Position numbers and translations under genes: made by a program | Assembly: GCA_022511345.1 (NCBI GenBank) | Contig: JAFLRR010000003.1 | Coordinates: forward strand, 99,577 to 163,576 | Length of the DNA: 64,000 nucleotides | Direction: 5' to 3' | Origin: Alistipes sp. | GTDB taxonomy: Bacteria > Bacteroidota > Bacteroidia > Bacteroidales > Rikenellaceae | Shown here: piece after piece, positions 6,557-15,615 of the stretch | Position numbering within the stretch: position 1 is the stretch's first letter | Layout of the letters: the number at the start of each line of letters is the position of its first letter | Notes under the pieces: model-generated | What the model was told of the DNA's origin: nothing | The model's database searches: none | Seen by the model: only the letters and a program-made list of their open reading frames with translations

Positions 6557-9499
6557 ATGAGAAAACTGCTGCTTACCGCAATGCTCGTTGCCGGATTCAT
6601 TCTCGAGGCTGCCGCACAGAAGACCGCGTCTCTGTCGGCTACCGTCGTCGATGCCGAGACGGGCGTCGGTGTGCCGGGTGCCGTGCTGGAGTTCACTCCC
6701 GAGAAGAATTCGTCGGACAAGAAGTACACGAGTACGGATGCCCAGGGTAAAATCGACGTGGGCGGACTGCCCTATGGAAACTACACGCTCAAGATTACGT
6801 TCATCGGCTATGATGACCTCGAGCAGAAGATTCGCATCGCATCGCCCAAGGTGGCGTTAGGCGTGCTGAAGATGAGCGAGGGAAGCACCCGTATCGACGC
6901 TGTGAAAATCGAGGTTCAGTCGATGCGTACTTCGCAGAAGGGCGACACGGTGAGCTACAACGCTTCTGCGTTCAAAGTCTCCAACGATGCCGATGTTGAA
7001 GGCCTTCTGAAGAAGATGCCCGGTATAACGGTCAACAACGGCGAGGTCGAGGCGCAGGGCGAGACCGTGAAGAAAGTCTTTGTCGATGGCAAGGAGTTCT
7101 TCGGCGAGGATGTCACCACGGCAATCAAGTCGCTGCCGGCCGAGGCTGTAAAGAGCATCGAAGTTTACAACAAGCTCAGCGATCAGGCCGAGTTCTCGGG
7201 TATGGACGACGGCGAGGGCTACAAGGCTCTCAATATCGTGACGCACGAGAATATGCGCCAGGGTCAGTTCGGTAAGGTGTACGCCGGCTACGGCTACGAT
7301 GCCGATACCAAGACCGGCGACCATCACAAATATCTCGCAGGCGGTAATGTCAACCTCTTCGCCGGCGACAGCCGTGTGTCGATAATCGGCCTGTTCAACA
7401 ATGTCAACCAGCAGAATTTCTCGTTCGAGGATATCCTCGGAGTATCCGGTGGCGGCGGAGGCGGCGGCCGCGGCGTGGGTGCCTACATGGTGCGCCCGCA
7501 GAGCGGTGTAGCCAACGTCAGCTCGATAGGTCTGAACTATTCCGATCTTTGGGGCAAGGAGAAGAATGTCACCTTCCAGGGCAGCTACTTCTACAACCGC
7601 ACTTCGACCCAGAACCACTCGACAACGGAGCGTTGGTATGAAGCTCCCTACGACATAGATACTCTGTCGACGCGCGGAAATTCTACCACTTTGAACAACA
7701 ACCACCGCTTCAACGCCCGTTTAGAGTGGAAGATTTCGCCCAACCAGTCGCTTATGTCGCGCACCGGATTCAGCTTCCAGTCCAATGACCCGATGAGCTC
7801 TACATTCGGACGTCAGTGGGGCCAGAGCGGATACAGCATCATCGACAACTACTCTACCGGCGACCGTTACGGAATCAATCTCCGCGAGTTCCTGCAGTAC
7901 CGTGCGAAGCTCGGAAAGGACGGCCGTACGATAACCGTCGACGGCAACGTCAACTACAGCAACCGCAAGAACAGCACCTACAGCTGGTCGAACCGTGCCG
8001 AGGCGGCCGATTACGACTACACCAATCCGGCCGATACGGTTGGCCTGCGTCCTCTGCTGCTGCTTTACCAGCGGGCGGTGCGTCCGACCAGGAGCACCTC
8101 GGTGAGCGGCAACTTCACCTATACCGAGCCTCTGTCGAAATATTCGCAGGTGAGCATGCAGTACCGTGCCGACTATCAGCACCAGTCGCAGGACAAGCGG
8201 ACCAATACGAGCTACGACGACTATGAGTACGAGTATAATCCTCTGCTGTCGAGCAACAGCAACAGCAGCTACATCACTCACCGCATGGGTCCTGGCTTCC
8301 GCTATTCGAAGGAACGCAATACGTTTGTAGCAAATGTCTACTATCAGCGTGCATCGCTCGATGGCGACATCTTGAATAACAATACAACGGAGCATATAGG
8401 CCGCACATACGACGATTTCACCTACTTCATGATGGGCAATATAAACATCAACCGTCAGAATACGATTCGTCTGTTCGTGCGCTCGTCGACAAACAATCCC
8501 GAAATCGACAACCTGCAGAGCATCTACGATGTCTCGGATGCGCAGTACATCTCGCGCGGAAACCCCGAGCTCAATCCGTCGTATTCGCACAGCATCAATT
8601 TCCACTACACCAACTCGAATGTGAACAAGGGTCGCACTTTCATGTGGATGTTCTCGTTCCAGAGCACGTCGAATTACATCACCACCCATACCCTGCTCAA
8701 TCCCGAGATGGAGATCGACGGTCAGATGTATCACCCTCTCCAGTACAGCCAGCGTGTGAATATGAATGGATTCAAGTCGCTGCGTACGCACCTGAGCTAT
8801 GGTCTGCCGCTCGGCTTCATGAAGTGTAACCTGAACCTCATGACCGGCGTCAGCTACTCCATCGTGCCGACCATGTTCGGCGGTACGTTCGACTCGACGA
8901 CCGGAAAGATTGTCGGCGGCGAGCGTAACAATGCGACCTCGTTCAGCTATAATGCCGGAGCCGTGTTGGGCAGCAACATCTCGGAGAATATCGACTTTAC
9001 CGTCTCGTGGAACGGAAGCTACTCCCTGGCCGACAACTCGCTGGCGACGCGTGCTTCGCACAACCGCTACTTCTATCATACGGCAGCGGCATCCCTCAAA
9101 GCAACCTTCCTAAGAGGCTTTACGTTCACCGGCAGCTTCGCTTATACGCAGAATGTCGGATTCACGAACGACTACAACGACGAATATATGCTCTGCAACC
9201 TCTATCTCGGTCGCAAGATCTTCAAGAATCGCCGCGGTGAGATTCAGATCGGCGTCAACGACCTGCTGAACCAGAACAAGGCATTCGCCCGAACCGTGGG
9301 CTCGGGATATACTCAGAACTCGACCAACAGCGTGGTAGGCCGTTACTACACCGTGCAGTTCGTCTACAACCTCCGACACTTCGGCAAGAAGGGCTCCAAG
9401 AATATCGGAGACTACGGAATCCAGGAGGGCAACGGCGGCCGACGTAGCGGAGGCTTCGGCGGCCCCGGTGGCGGTCCGATGGGTCCCCCGATGCGATAG
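6557..9499 (+). CDS. Large outer membrane beta-barrel protein (CarboxypepD_reg + plug + OMP_b-brl_3 type)
   Basis: This 980-aa protein has a signal peptide (MRKLLLTAMLVAGFILEAAAQ). A carboxypeptidase-regulatory-like beta-sandwich (about 25-105, starting SLSATVVDAETGVGVPGAV) follows, then a TonB-receptor-like plug (about 110-235; KKMPGITVNNGEVEAQGETVKK is shortened here to the motif MPGITV and VFVDGKEFFGED). The rest is a long series of amphipathic beta-strands. This is the outer-membrane beta-barrel family related to TonB-dependent receptors, but no SusD partner is present. Unusually, the last strand (YTVQFVYNLRHF) is followed by about 40 residues rich in Gly, Pro and Arg. Start at 6557 gives the signal peptide directly. 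The transported ligand is unknown. Possible control by the LytTR pair upstream is inference. Confidence 0.88.
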   Translation: MRKLLLTAMLVAGFILEAAAQKTASLSATVVDAETGVGVPGAVLEFTPEKNSSDKKYTSTDAQGKIDVGGLPYGNYTLKITFIGYDDLEQKIRIASPKVALGVLKMSEGSTRIDAVKIEVQSMRTSQKGDTVSYNASAFKVSNDADVEGLLKKMPGITVNNGEVEAQGETVKKVFVDGKEFFGEDVTTAIKSLPAEAVKSIEVYNKLSDQAEFSGMDDGEGYKALNIVTHENMRQGQFGKVYAGYGYDADTKTGDHHKYLAGGNVNLFAGDSRVSIIGLFNNVNQQNFSFEDILGVSGGGGGGGRGVGAYMVRPQSGVANVSSIGLNYSDLWGKEKNVTFQGSYFYNRTSTQNHSTTERWYEAPYDIDTLSTRGNSTTLNNNHRFNARLEWKISPNQSLMSRTGFSFQSNDPMSSTFGRQWGQSGYSIIDNYSTGDRYGINLREFLQYRAKLGKDGRTITVDGNVNYSNRKNSTYSWSNRAEAADYDYTNPADTVGLRPLLLLYQRAVRPTRSTSVSGNFTYTEPLSKYSQVSMQYRADYQHQSQDKRTNTSYDDYEYEYNPLLSSNSNSSYITHRMGPGFRYSKERNTFVANVYYQRASLDGDILNNNTTEHIGRTYDDFTYFMMGNININRQNTIRLFVRSSTNNPEIDNLQSIYDVSDAQYISRGNPELNPSYSHSINFHYTNSNVNKGRTFMWMFSFQSTSNYITTHTLLNPEMEIDGQMYHPLQYSQRVNMNGFKSLRTHLSYGLPLGFMKCNLNLMTGVSYSIVPTMFGGTFDSTTGKIVGGERNNATSFSYNAGAVLGSNISENIDFTVSWNGSYSLADNSLATRASHNRYFYHTAAASLKATFLRGFTFTGSFAYTQNVGFTNDYNDEYMLCNLYLGRKIFKNRRGEIQIGVNDLLNQNKAFARTVGSGYTQNSTNSVVGRYYTVQFVYNLRHFGKKGSKNIGDYGIQEGNGGRRSGGFGGPGGGPMGPPMR

Positions 9500-9515
9500 G
9501 AGTGTTGCAAATGAG

Positions 9516-9545
9516 AAAAAGCTGTCGAAAATCGACAGCTTTTTT
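9516..9545. terminator. Bidirectional terminator
   Basis: GCTGTCGA (9521-9528) pairs with TCGACAGC (9532-9539) with a three-base loop. The stem is extended by A-run/T-run pairing on both sides, so it works in both directions. It separates the barrel gene from the convergent exporter operon. Confidence 0.88.
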
Positions 9546-9547
9546 AT

Positions 9548-10732
9548 TTATTCGCGCCCGTCGCGGCGCATTGCGCAACGAATTCCGATGCAGGCCAAAG
9601 CTCCGTAGGCAATGAGCAGCCACAGCAGCATACGAATCTCGGGCCACACGTCGCGCAGAGAGGCACCCATGGTCTGTATGCGTATGAATCCGCGCACTCC
9701 GCTGCTGCTGGGGAATATGCGGCCTACGTTGTAGAGCCAGCCGGGTATTCCCTGCTCGGGGAATGATGCGCCGCTGAGCATGAGGATTGGAATCGATGTC
9801 CACAGAAGCAGCATAAGCGCATTTTCGCGACGACGGAAGAGCGTCGAGACTGCTATTGCTGCGAATATGCATGCCAGGACGTATATTGATGTGAAGATAA
9901 TGACAGCGGCAGTCGTGCCGTTCATCGGGTAATGGAACAGCTTGTAGTGCAGGCTGAGTACATAGAGCGATGTCAGGGCGTAAATCGATGCGTAGGCAAC
10001 CGTCTTTGCCCACAGAAGCACGAATGGCGAGGGATGATGCGGGTCGCGTGCAAGACGTGCGAAATATCCCGTTTCGCGACGCGTTCCGCCGACGAGTCCT
10101 ATGCCTATGAGCAGCGTTTGCTGGATTATAACCATGATGATGGCCGGCATGACGAATGAACCGTAGCCGAGATATGGGTTATAGAGGTTGTGCGACCTGT
10201 ATATGACAGGCTGCGTTATGGCCTGTGCCGAAGGTGCCGATGCGCCCTTGGCGAGAAGGCGTCCATACTCTACTGCGGCGCCGGTGCGTCCTATGCCGGT
10301 TACAAGCTCCTGGAATACCTGGCGGTAGACGAGGAAATAGCTGGCGTCGGCATATATCGACACTACGGCCTGCGAGCCGGAGGCCAGCTGGCGTTCGTAG
10401 TTCTCGGGAATGTAGACGATGCCGTATATTTTGCGGGCGAAAAAGAGCTCCTGCGCCTGGTCCATGTCTGAAGGTTCATATGCGGTGTATGTGTTGGGCC
10501 CGGCGTCGAATGTTCTGATGAGTGCACGGCTGGCAGCTGTGTTGCACTTGTCGATGACGCCTATGGGAACGTTGCGCAGAACCTGCGGCGCATATGCTGC
10601 GGAATAGAGCGTCGTGTAAATCAGAAGGGCGAGAACCAGTATCAGCACGGCGCCCGCATCGGAGAATATTGCGCGGTATTCGTCTCTTATCAGACTGAAG
10701 AAGCTGCGTATGCCTTGCGAATGTCGTCTCAT
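9548..10732 (-). CDS. ABC-2 type transporter permease (second of pair)
   Basis: The 394-aa membrane protein has one transmembrane helix near the N-terminus (AVLILVLALLIYTTLYSAAYAP, abbreviated AVLILVLALLIY), a large periplasmic domain (about 50-185), then five C-terminal helices. This is the YhhJ/YbhR/YhbJ ABC-2 membrane topology. Start choice: the frame is open to 10846, but the ATG at 10732 leaves a 4-base gap after the upstream permease gene and places the helix normally. It is the last gene of the TolC-HlyD-permease-permease operon, and no ATPase is encoded with it. It presumably forms the inner-membrane channel as a heterodimer with the adjacent permease. Confidence 0.88.
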   Translation of the reverse strand: MRRHSQGIRSFFSLIRDEYRAIFSDAGAVLILVLALLIYTTLYSAAYAPQVLRNVPIGVIDKCNTAASRALIRTFDAGPNTYTAYEPSDMDQAQELFFARKIYGIVYIPENYERQLASGSQAVVSIYADASYFLVYRQVFQELVTGIGRTGAAVEYGRLLAKGASAPSAQAITQPVIYRSHNLYNPYLGYGSFVMPAIIMVIIQQTLLIGIGLVGGTRRETGYFARLARDPHHPSPFVLLWAKTVAYASIYALTSLYVLSLHYKLFHYPMNGTTAAVIIFTSIYVLACIFAAIAVSTLFRRRENALMLLLWTSIPILMLSGASFPEQGIPGWLYNVGRIFPSSSGVRGFIRIQTMGASLRDVWPEIRMLLWLLIAYGALACIGIRCAMRRDGRE

Positions 10733-10736
10733 AGCT

Positions 10737-11915
10737 TTAGAGTTTACCCCAGAATTTGCTGTCGGAACATATCTTGCGCAGTCGCGGCAGTGACAGCGGA
10801 ATGAGCAGTGCGAACAGAGCCAGAGAGCTGGCATCGGCAAGTGCATAGTGAGCCGGTGCTCCGCGCAGTGCTATGTCGATGATTATATCCGTGTAATATG
10901 TGAACGGAAACAACCGGCTCAAAGCCTGCATGAATGGCGACATGGCCATAATCGGGAACGTCAGGCCCGAGAATGTGAAGGCCAGCACGGCATATCCGCC
11001 GCCGAGCGACAGCGCGAGGCGCATGTTGGCAAGTACGACGATGAAGAACACGCCAATGGCCTGATAGGCTGTAATGAACAGCAGAGTGCAGAGTATCAGC
11101 AGAGAGGCGCTGCCGTTCATAGGCGTGCCTATGAGTTTGAATATGACAGCCAGCATCACCAGCGACCAGACAAACATCACGGCTGTTATCGGTAACAATT
11201 TGCCGGCAATAGTTGCCGACAACGAGCCGTGAGCTGTCTTGAGCCACTCCGAAGCCGTCGAGTAGCGCAGTTCGGAGCCTATGGCAAAAACTGTGGCCAT
11301 GAGCGTGAATATCAGCAGCATCATGGGCATGAAACTTGGCGAAAGGTAGTATCCGTAGTTGGTGTACGGATTGAAGAGCACGTGCTTCTCGAATCTTACG
11401 GGCATGAGCTGTGCCATGGCCTGCAGTTCGGTCAATCCCTGCTTTGTGAGAAGCTGTATCTGTATGCCGGCGGTGAATGTGGTGACCGCGGTCTGGATAT
11501 CTTTGGCAAGCAGTCCGTTGACGCTTATGTTACTGCCCGATATGAATGCGTCGACCGATGTCTGTCTGTTACTCAGGATGTTTTTCTCGAAATTGTCGGG
11601 TATAGCTATGACCGCCGATACCTTGCCCTGGCGCATGAGCAGCTCGCCTTCGGCGGCATCCTGCACCTCGAACGAAACCATCGCCGTGGGTGTGTCGTTT
11701 ATCATGTCGATAACTTTGCGCGACAGCGTGGTGCGGTCATAATCCAGCACTGCTATGGGTATGTTGCGTGCAACACCATCCTGGAACAGTACGGCGAAGA
11801 ATGCGAACGCAACCGGCGGCAGCACGAACAGCAGCACTGCGTAGATTCGCTGCGAAAAGATTCGGGAGAACTCGCGGCGAAGGACTGCTGCCGTATTTCT
11901 CAAAAAGAGACGCAT
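10737..11915 (-). CDS. ABC-2 type transporter permease (first of pair)
   Basis: The 392-aa protein has the same layout as its neighbour: an N-terminal helix (YAVLLFVLPPVAFAFFAVLF), a large extracytoplasmic domain with YGYYLSPSFMPMMLLIF at its exit, and a cluster of helices to the C-terminus (ALSLGGGYAVLAFTFSGLTFP). Such ABC-2 permeases with big periplasmic domains work with HlyD adaptors and TolC-like outer membrane channels in drug or metabolite efflux. It begins 9 bases after the HlyD gene. The two permeases share topology but are diverged enough to suggest an old duplication. Confidence 0.88.
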   Translation of the reverse strand: MRLFLRNTAAVLRREFSRIFSQRIYAVLLFVLPPVAFAFFAVLFQDGVARNIPIAVLDYDRTTLSRKVIDMINDTPTAMVSFEVQDAAEGELLMRQGKVSAVIAIPDNFEKNILSNRQTSVDAFISGSNISVNGLLAKDIQTAVTTFTAGIQIQLLTKQGLTELQAMAQLMPVRFEKHVLFNPYTNYGYYLSPSFMPMMLLIFTLMATVFAIGSELRYSTASEWLKTAHGSLSATIAGKLLPITAVMFVWSLVMLAVIFKLIGTPMNGSASLLILCTLLFITAYQAIGVFFIVVLANMRLALSLGGGYAVLAFTFSGLTFPIMAMSPFMQALSRLFPFTYYTDIIIDIALRGAPAHYALADASSLALFALLIPLSLPRLRKICSDSKFWGKL

Positions 11916-11924
11916 AGAATAGCT

Positions 11925-12911
11925 CTATTCGGCGATTTCGTTCCAGTCTACGATTACGCTCATGCCGGGGCGCATCTCTTCATCCGCCTGCGACGGACGG
12001 GCCTTGACTGCAAAGGTGCGGATGTCGAATCCGCCCTGCGTGCGCGTTGCGGACCATGTCGCGAAATCGGCCTGAACGGAGATATACTCTACCGACAGCT
12101 CGATGTCGCGGTCCAGAGCCGGAACGTAACCAGTCATGCGTGTGCCGATATGTATGCGTGGCATCATGGTCTCCTTGACATTGAAGACTATATACATGTC
12201 GCTTGTGTCGAGTATCGCTACGACTGGATAACCCGTGCCTACAAGTTCGCCCTGCTCGGCTATTATGGTAGACACCTCGCCTGTGACCGGGGAGTAGACC
12301 ATGGCGTCGTCGATGTATGACTCGACTTCGCTTACCGCGCCCTCGGCCTGCTTAACCTTGGCTGCGGCAGCCTCCTTGTCCTCCTTGCTGGCCCCGTCGC
12401 GAACAAGCTCGTACTGTGCCCTGGCGGCCGCCTCGGTGGCGGTCATGGCCTCGAGATTGGCCGATGCTTCGTCGAGCTTCTGTGCGGGTACGACTCCGTC
12501 GTCGAAGAGCGCACGAACACGGTCGTAGGTCTTCTGCGCGAGGCTTTTGCCGGCCTGGGCCTTCTGCCACATGTTCAGAGCCGCCTCGACCTGCTGTGTA
12601 CGTGCTCCGGTTATGGCTTTGCGGTCGAGGGCCGATGCCGCAGTGCGCAAAGCCTCGGCCTGGCGCAACTTGGCATCGAGTTCGGGAGTCGAAAGCACGT
12701 AGAGCAACTGACCGCGCTCTACCCTCTCGCCTTCGTGCACTTTCATCTCCTCGATACGTCCAGGAACCTTCGATGAGGCCTTGTAGACGGTGCACTCTAC
12801 AGTACCCTGAATGAGAGTCGGTGTCGATGCCGAAATCATGCGGCTGATGATTATTACGGCCGCTGCGAATACGACGACTGCGGCAGCCATGCCGATAATG
12901 GACTTTTTCAT
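11925..12911 (-). CDS. HlyD-family membrane fusion protein
   Basis: This 328-aa periplasmic adaptor is anchored by one N-terminal helix (IIGMAAAVVVFAAAVIIISRM). A biotinyl/lipoyl-like hairpin half-motif follows at about 40-75 (GRIEEMKVHEGERVERGQLLY). An alpha-helical coiled coil (about 80-185, rich in A/E/K/Q) comes next, then the second lipoyl half (VYSPVTGEVSTIIAEQGELV) and a beta-barrel domain. It would link the ABC-2 permeases to the TolC-like channel encoded just upstream (15 bases away). Confidence 0.93.
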   Translation of the reverse strand: MKKSIIGMAAAVVVFAAAVIIISRMISASTPTLIQGTVECTVYKASSKVPGRIEEMKVHEGERVERGQLLYVLSTPELDAKLRQAEALRTAASALDRKAITGARTQQVEAALNMWQKAQAGKSLAQKTYDRVRALFDDGVVPAQKLDEASANLEAMTATEAAARAQYELVRDGASKEDKEAAAAKVKQAEGAVSEVESYIDDAMVYSPVTGEVSTIIAEQGELVGTGYPVVAILDTSDMYIVFNVKETMMPRIHIGTRMTGYVPALDRDIELSVEYISVQADFATWSATRTQGGFDIRTFAVKARPSQADEEMRPGMSVIVDWNEIAE

Positions 12912-12926
12912 ATAGTTTGATTTTCT

Positions 12927-14378
12927 TTACTCGTTGAATGATATTTTGCGGGCGTCTGCACGTCGTGCATAACTGCCGAATTCGTCGCTGGCGCCGGCCG
13001 CTTCGAGAAGACGGGCCAATGCCACGTCGAATTCGTAGGCAGCCTGCAGGCGCTCGGTGCGTACCTTGGCCAGATTGAGCTCGGCGTCGATTAAATCCGC
13101 CGAGGGCGACATGCCTTCGAGAAAGGCTTTGTTCTTGGCTGCGAGATACTCCTCGGCGAATGCAGCCGAAGCCTCGAGCGAGCGCAGTCTGTTGCGCTGG
13201 TTGAGCATCTGGTTGTAGAGTTTCTCCACCAGTACCGCTATGTCGTTCTCGGCCTTCTCCTGCAGAGCCTCCACGCGATGCAAGGTCTGCTTGGCTGCCG
13301 AATATTTGTATTCGCGGTTAAGACCGTCGAATATCTTGAAGCTTACGCCAACTCCGACAGCCCATCGCGGCAGTATGTTGGTAACCTGATAATTGTAAAG
13401 CGATGCGCCGCCCATGGCCACGACCTGCGGGAAGAATGCGGAGCGCTGCAGCCGCACGTTCTCGCCGGCCAAATCGCGCTTGAGCGATACCTGGCTGAGA
13501 ATCGGGCTGCGGTCGGCGGCCATCTGCCGGAAATAGTCGACGCTCTCCATATTTTCGGGTATGAACATCTCCGTGACGGGCGTATATTCGCCGTCGCGTT
13601 TGCCGAGCGTGTTGTTTAGAGCATCTGATATGGTTCTGACCTGCAGTTCGGCGTCGGCCAGCTCGCGCTCTGCTTCGGCCATCTTGTACTCTACGTAAAG
13701 CAGCTCGCTGCGGGCCAGCATCCCATTGCGCTCGAGCGACTGGGCATCTTCCAGGTGTTTGCGCATGCCGTCGACCACCTGACGTCGCACCTCGGCGGCC
13801 TGCTTGGCCAGGGCCAGTCCGAAATAGCGCTCGACAAGTTCGGAAATGAGTGCGTTTCTTGTCTGGCGGCCCGATTCGCGCACGCTGCTTTCGTTGAGAC
13901 GTGCCGCACGCGAAGCGGTGTTGATCTTTCCTCCGAGCCATATGGGAACCGTCACTTCTCCGCCTACGAATCCGAAACTGCGGTTCTGGATGCTGAAGCT
14001 CCAGTCGGCTCCCATCATCGGCGCCAGCAGCCCCTGTATGGTCGGAACCATTTCGGGCGATATGATTCCCTGCTGGATTCCTGAGGTTATTATTCCGGTC
14101 ACGGCATTGTTGGCATCGGTCTTCAGATTGTTGAAGTCGAATCCGATATCTTTGCCCATGTAGGTGTATGCGCCCGTAATGTTTATTTTGGGCATGCGCA
14201 GGCCTATTGCTGCCTGGCGTTCGCGGTGAGCAGCCTCTTCCTCGTAGCGCAAGGCCTCTACGGCGGGATTGTCGCTGAGCGTCATGCCGAGCGCATCGTC
14301 CAGAGTAATAGCCTTTTGCGCTACTATAGCCTGGACGGAGAGCACGGAAAGTGCAGCTGCCAACAGAACATGTTTCAT
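12927..14378 (-). CDS. TolC-family outer membrane efflux protein
   Basis: The 483-aa protein starts with a signal peptide (MKHVLLAAALSVLSVQAIVAQ) and shows two related halves of outer membrane efflux protein type, with long helices containing AALRYEEEAAHRERQAA-like repeats and a second copy near ALFEKAENDIAVLVEKLYN. It is the first gene of the export operon. An in-frame ATG nine codons upstream (14405) is possible, but the ATG at 14378 begins the signal peptide and lies downstream of the promoter, while the upstream ATG lies within the promoter itself. Confidence 0.9.
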   Translation of the reverse strand: MKHVLLAAALSVLSVQAIVAQKAITLDDALGMTLSDNPAVEALRYEEEAAHRERQAAIGLRMPKINITGAYTYMGKDIGFDFNNLKTDANNAVTGIITSGIQQGIISPEMVPTIQGLLAPMMGADWSFSIQNRSFGFVGGEVTVPIWLGGKINTASRAARLNESSVRESGRQTRNALISELVERYFGLALAKQAAEVRRQVVDGMRKHLEDAQSLERNGMLARSELLYVEYKMAEAERELADAELQVRTISDALNNTLGKRDGEYTPVTEMFIPENMESVDYFRQMAADRSPILSQVSLKRDLAGENVRLQRSAFFPQVVAMGGASLYNYQVTNILPRWAVGVGVSFKIFDGLNREYKYSAAKQTLHRVEALQEKAENDIAVLVEKLYNQMLNQRNRLRSLEASAAFAEEYLAAKNKAFLEGMSPSADLIDAELNLAKVRTERLQAAYEFDVALARLLEAAGASDEFGSYARRADARKISFNE

Positions 14379-14381
14379 GTC

Positions 14382-14454
14382 ATTCGAATTTTTATTCGAA
14401 TGCAAATATATGTGTTTTTACCCTAAAGGTTGAATGTTAAACCTAAAATAGGGT
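14382..14454 (-). promoter_or_regulatory. Repeat-rich promoter/operator of the export operon
   Basis: On the minus strand a perfect -7 element, TATATTTG, lies at 14403-14410. Just downstream, across the expected transcription start, the 8-bp palindrome ATTCGAAT occurs twice (14382-14389 and 14394-14401, centres 12 bp apart). Just upstream lies a nested inverted repeat: ACCCTA (14420-14425) with TAGGGT (14449-14454), enclosing AGGTT (14427-14431) with AACCT (14440-14444). The arrangement looks like repressor or activator sites. No regulator gene is adjacent. Confidence 0.6.
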
Positions 14455-14491
14455 GATTAGGACAATTTTACGTCTGAAAATGCAACTTTCT

Positions 14492-15571
14492 TTATCTCTG
14501 CAGCCCGCAGATGTGAGCATTGATGCGCCTTACCTCCTCGGCCAAATCGGGGATGATGTCTACGCGCACTCCATTGCGGCGCAGGAATGCCGCGCCGTCG
14601 CAACGGACGAAATGGTCGGGCTCGAATGCGGCGAACACAGCCCTTGCGAATCCATGCCTAACGAGCAGCTGAGAACAGCTCTCAGGCTCGCTTTTGCGTT
14701 CGGTGCAGGGCTCCATCGACGAGTACATGGTAGCTCCGTGCAGGTCGGCACCGGCAGCTTCGGCGCTGCGTACAGCCTCCTGCTCGGCGTGGCTTGTGGG
14801 TGACGATTGATGCGTATAGCCTTCGAATATCTCGCCGCCGGCCGTGACAAGGACGGCTCCTACGCGATAGCATCCTGAGCATGGCTCGCTTGAGCGGCTC
14901 AGCTCTACGGCGCGACGGAGATGGCGGATGTCGGTCTCGAAATCCGCACTGCTCAGACGATATGTTCTGACATCCATGCCGCCTAAATTGCGGCGCTTGC
15001 AAGCAGCGTTTTTAATATATGGAGCCGGCGTGAAATGTGGTGCCGCCGGGTCGCCTACAGTTATTGACGGATTGACAGCCAAACGCAATGTGTCGGCCAT
15101 ACCCTCCTCTAAAAACATGTGCAGCGTGCGGGCGCCGCCTTCGACGAACAGCGAGCCTACGCCTGCACGCTCCAGAGCGCCGACGATTGCTGCGGCAGTT
15201 ATGCGCTCGACGTATATTACCCGGGCCGAAGGATGCGAATAACTCCCGCAGGATGTTATGACTACGGCTGTGCCGTCGCCGGTGAAGAAGCGGGAGTCGG
15301 AGGGCAGGTTGCCCGAAGCCGAGATTGTGACACGCATTATGTCCGCAGACATGCCGCGGGCTATGCGCTCTTCGCGCAGATGCTCCTCCTTTATTCTCAG
15401 CGACGGATTGTCATTGCGCACCGTTGCAGCGCCGACAAGTATGGCATCGAAATGCGAACGCAGTTCGCGTACCTCTTGCCAGTCTTGCGGAGTGGACAAT
15501 ACGAGTCGTGCAGACGTATTGTCGTCGATGCAGCCGTCGGCAGAGACGGCTACGGATAGCATGATGTTCAT
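14492..15571 (-). CDS. Riboflavin biosynthesis reductase-deaminase with swapped domain order (RibD-like)
   Basis: The 359-aa protein carries both activities of RibD in reverse order. The N-terminal half (1-215) is a RibD_C/dihydrofolate-reductase-like pyrimidine reductase, starting LSVAVSADGCIDD with FDAILVGAATVRNDNPSL near 45-62 and VEGGARTLHMFLEE later. The C-terminal half (about 235-359) is a zinc cytidine-deaminase-like domain with the ligand signature HAEQEA and EPCTERKSEPESC. Canonical bacterial RibD has the deaminase first. Start choice: the frame is open to 15757, but homology begins with the ATG at 15571, and a promoter -7 element at 15616-15623 lies inside the longer version. The usual RibD role in flavin synthesis is likely; another pyrimidine or pteridine substrate is possible. 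Confidence 0.82.
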   Translation of the reverse strand: MNIMLSVAVSADGCIDDNTSARLVLSTPQDWQEVRELRSHFDAILVGAATVRNDNPSLRIKEEHLREERIARGMSADIMRVTISASGNLPSDSRFFTGDGTAVVITSCGSYSHPSARVIYVERITAAAIVGALERAGVGSLFVEGGARTLHMFLEEGMADTLRLAVNPSITVGDPAAPHFTPAPYIKNAACKRRNLGGMDVRTYRLSSADFETDIRHLRRAVELSRSSEPCSGCYRVGAVLVTAGGEIFEGYTHQSSPTSHAEQEAVRSAEAAGADLHGATMYSSMEPCTERKSEPESCSQLLVRHGFARAVFAAFEPDHFVRCDGAAFLRRNGVRVDIIPDLAEEVRRINAHICGLQR

Positions 15572-15615
15572 CGTCCAAGTGTTGTTAGTGTTGTCTCCAA
15601 GCCTTATAACGACTG

